Notes under the pieces: model-generated
Database searches by the model: none
Told to the model about the DNA's origin: nothing
What the model saw: only the letters and a program-made list of their open reading frames with translations
Made by a program: the position numbers and the translations under genes
Assembly (NCBI RefSeq): GCF_900187065.1
Contig: NZ_LT906483.1
Span: forward strand, 1,984,001 to 2,048,000
Reading direction: 5' to 3'
Length of the DNA: 64,000 bases
DNA from: Mycolicibacterium thermoresistibile
GTDB taxonomy: Bacteria; Actinomycetota; Actinomycetes; Mycobacteriales; Mycobacteriaceae
Shown here: in pieces, positions 63,363 through 64,000 of the stretch
Layout of the letters: the number at the start of each line of letters is the position of its first letter
How positions within the stretch are numbered: position 1 is the stretch's first letter

Positions 63363-63424
63363 TGAGGACCTCCGGTATCGGTGTGGTTACCAAACACGCA
63401 CATCCGATTACCGAGAGGTCCTCA
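63363..63424 (+). promoter_or_regulatory. Hairpin over the transposase ribosome-binding site
   Basis: TGAGGACCTC (63363-63372) pairs with GAGGTCCTCA (63415-63424), the inner CGGTATCGG pairing partly with CCGATTACCG. The 3' arm contains the GAGAGG ribosome-binding site and touches the ATG of the transposase gene. Confidence 0.75.
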
Positions 63425-64000
63425 TGGTCCACGCTAATGCTTCGTTGACTCCTCGTGGGCGGTTGCGGCTTGCGCAGGCTGTTGTTGATCAGGGCTGGAG
63501 TTTGCGGCGCGCTGCTGAGCGGTTCCAATGTTCGGTGGCCACAGCCAAGAAATGGGCCGACCGTTATCGCGACGGTGGCGAAGCAGCGATGGTAGACCGG
63601 CCCAGCCGGCCGCATCGCAGTCCGTTGCGGTTGCCGAAACGACGTGAGCGGCGCATCGTCAACCTGCGCTTCACCCGGCGGTGGGGCCCACATCGTATCG
63701 CCGCCCATTTGCGGTTGGCGCGGTCAACGGTAGAAGCGGTGTTACGCCGCTACCGCATGCCATTGCTGCGGCACCTGGACCAGAACACCGGGTTGCCGGT
63801 ACGCCGGCCCAAACCCCGCCGCTATGAGCACCCGGCTCCCGGCGACTTGGTCCATGTCGACGTCAAGAAACTGGGCCGCATCCCCGACGGGGGCGGCCAT
63901 CGCAAGCTGGGTCGCCAAGCCGGCCGGCGCAACCGCTGCGGCATGGGATACACGTTCTTGCACCACGCCGTTGATGACCACTCCCGGCTGGCGTATTCCG
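63424..64000 (+). CDS. IS481-family transposase (5' part)
   Basis: The 192 codons seen start MVHANASLTPRGRLRLAQAV, followed by a helix-turn-helix (GWSLRRAAERFQCSVATAKK) and a second one (GPHRIAAHLRLARSTVEAVL), then the start of the rve-type catalytic domain: HVDVKKLGRI carries the first Asp and AVDDHSRLAYS the second region with the next Asp. The frame is open to the window end. It is intact as far as visible. The base composition (many TTG, CGT, GCT codons) differs from the core genes, in agreement with recent gain. Confidence 0.92.
   Translation, partial: MVHANASLTPRGRLRLAQAVVDQGWSLRRAAERFQCSVATAKKWADRYRDGGEAAMVDRPSRPHRSPLRLPKRRERRIVNLRFTRRWGPHRIAAHLRLARSTVEAVLRRYRMPLLRHLDQNTGLPVRRPKPRRYEHPAPGDLVHVDVKKLGRIPDGGGHRKLGRQAGRRNRCGMGYTFLHHAVDDHSRLAYS

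Larger units (their letters stand above)
63317..64000 (+). mobile_element. IS481-family insertion sequence (left part)
   Basis: A transposase gene of IS481 type runs off the window end. The left boundary is proposed at TGTAAC (63317), immediately after TCTAGG (63311-63316), which fits the NCTAGN target known for IS481 of Bordetella. The right end and the target duplication are outside the window. Confidence 0.8.

Overview
The window is a high-GC, densely coding chromosomal segment from a member of the Mycobacteriaceae, most likely a fast-growing Mycobacterium/Mycolicibacterium. From memory of the M. tuberculosis map, the gene order is collinear (in opposite orientation) with Rv2182c to Rv2118c: PlsC-like acyltransferase, LAM mannosyltransferases, aroG, pknL/Rv2175c, lppM, the complete dcw cell-wall/division cluster, wag31, pyrD, uppP, mshC, metH, hisE/hisG and trmI. 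Mycothiol synthesis (mshC), lipoarabinomannan mannosyltransferases, Wag31 and PknL are strong actinobacterial/mycobacterial markers. No PE/PPE genes interrupt the cluster, and a GlcP-type glucose permease sits between metH and hisE, which points to the rapid-grower side of the genus. Species cannot be fixed from this window alone.

Layout. 1-10.7 kb: envelope glycolipid and regulatory genes (mptC-like, RNase AS, aroG, pknL and its probable substrate Rv2175c, mptA, idsA2, lppM, a GNAT enzyme). This part is sprinkled with short tandem repeats at gene ends. 10.9-32.4 kb: the division and cell-wall cluster on the + strand (mraZ, rsmH, ftsL, ftsI, murE, murF, mraY, murD, ftsW, murG, murC, ftsQ, ftsZ, pgeF, yggS-type gene, sepF, yggT-type gene, wag31), with many 4-nt start/stop overlaps and an array of MraZ-type boxes in front of mraZ. 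32.4-39.4 kb: a membrane protein, an SRPBCC-SDR fusion, two TerC paralogues flanking a small conserved protein, tRNA-Leu(GAG), an M20 peptidase and a PEBP protein. 39.4-49.4 kb: pyrD and lppL operon on the - strand, then uppP, a histidine phosphatase, DUF3090, an SCO1664-type protein, cysQ, mshC, an SDR enzyme and a PAC2 protein. 49.5-63.3 kb: metH, NmrA-like, HAD phosphatase, glcP, hisE, hisG, a DUF4126 protein, a class I disulfide oxidoreductase, an ArsR/SRPBCC/flavodoxin cassette with its own palindromic operator, a thioesterase, a RecB-type Fe-S nuclease and trmI. 63.3 kb to the end: the left part of an IS481-family insertion sequence lying directly against the trmI stop codon.

Functionally the core of the window makes peptidoglycan precursors from UDP-MurNAc to lipid II (MurE, F, D, C, MraY, MurG), recycles the lipid carrier (UppP), and builds the division/elongation machinery (FtsZ, SepF, FtsQ, FtsL, FtsW, FtsI, Wag31), with LM/LAM mannosylation (MptA, MptC-like) and Ser/Thr kinase signalling (PknL) nearby. 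No wholly new multi-gene defence or biosynthetic system was seen. The most unusual signals are the tandem repeats at gene ends in the first 10 kb, the six-copy dyad array at 1751-1900, the 10-bp-phased GTGGNG boxes before mraZ, the coding-like leader of rsmH, and the IS481 element with a hairpin over its own transposase start.
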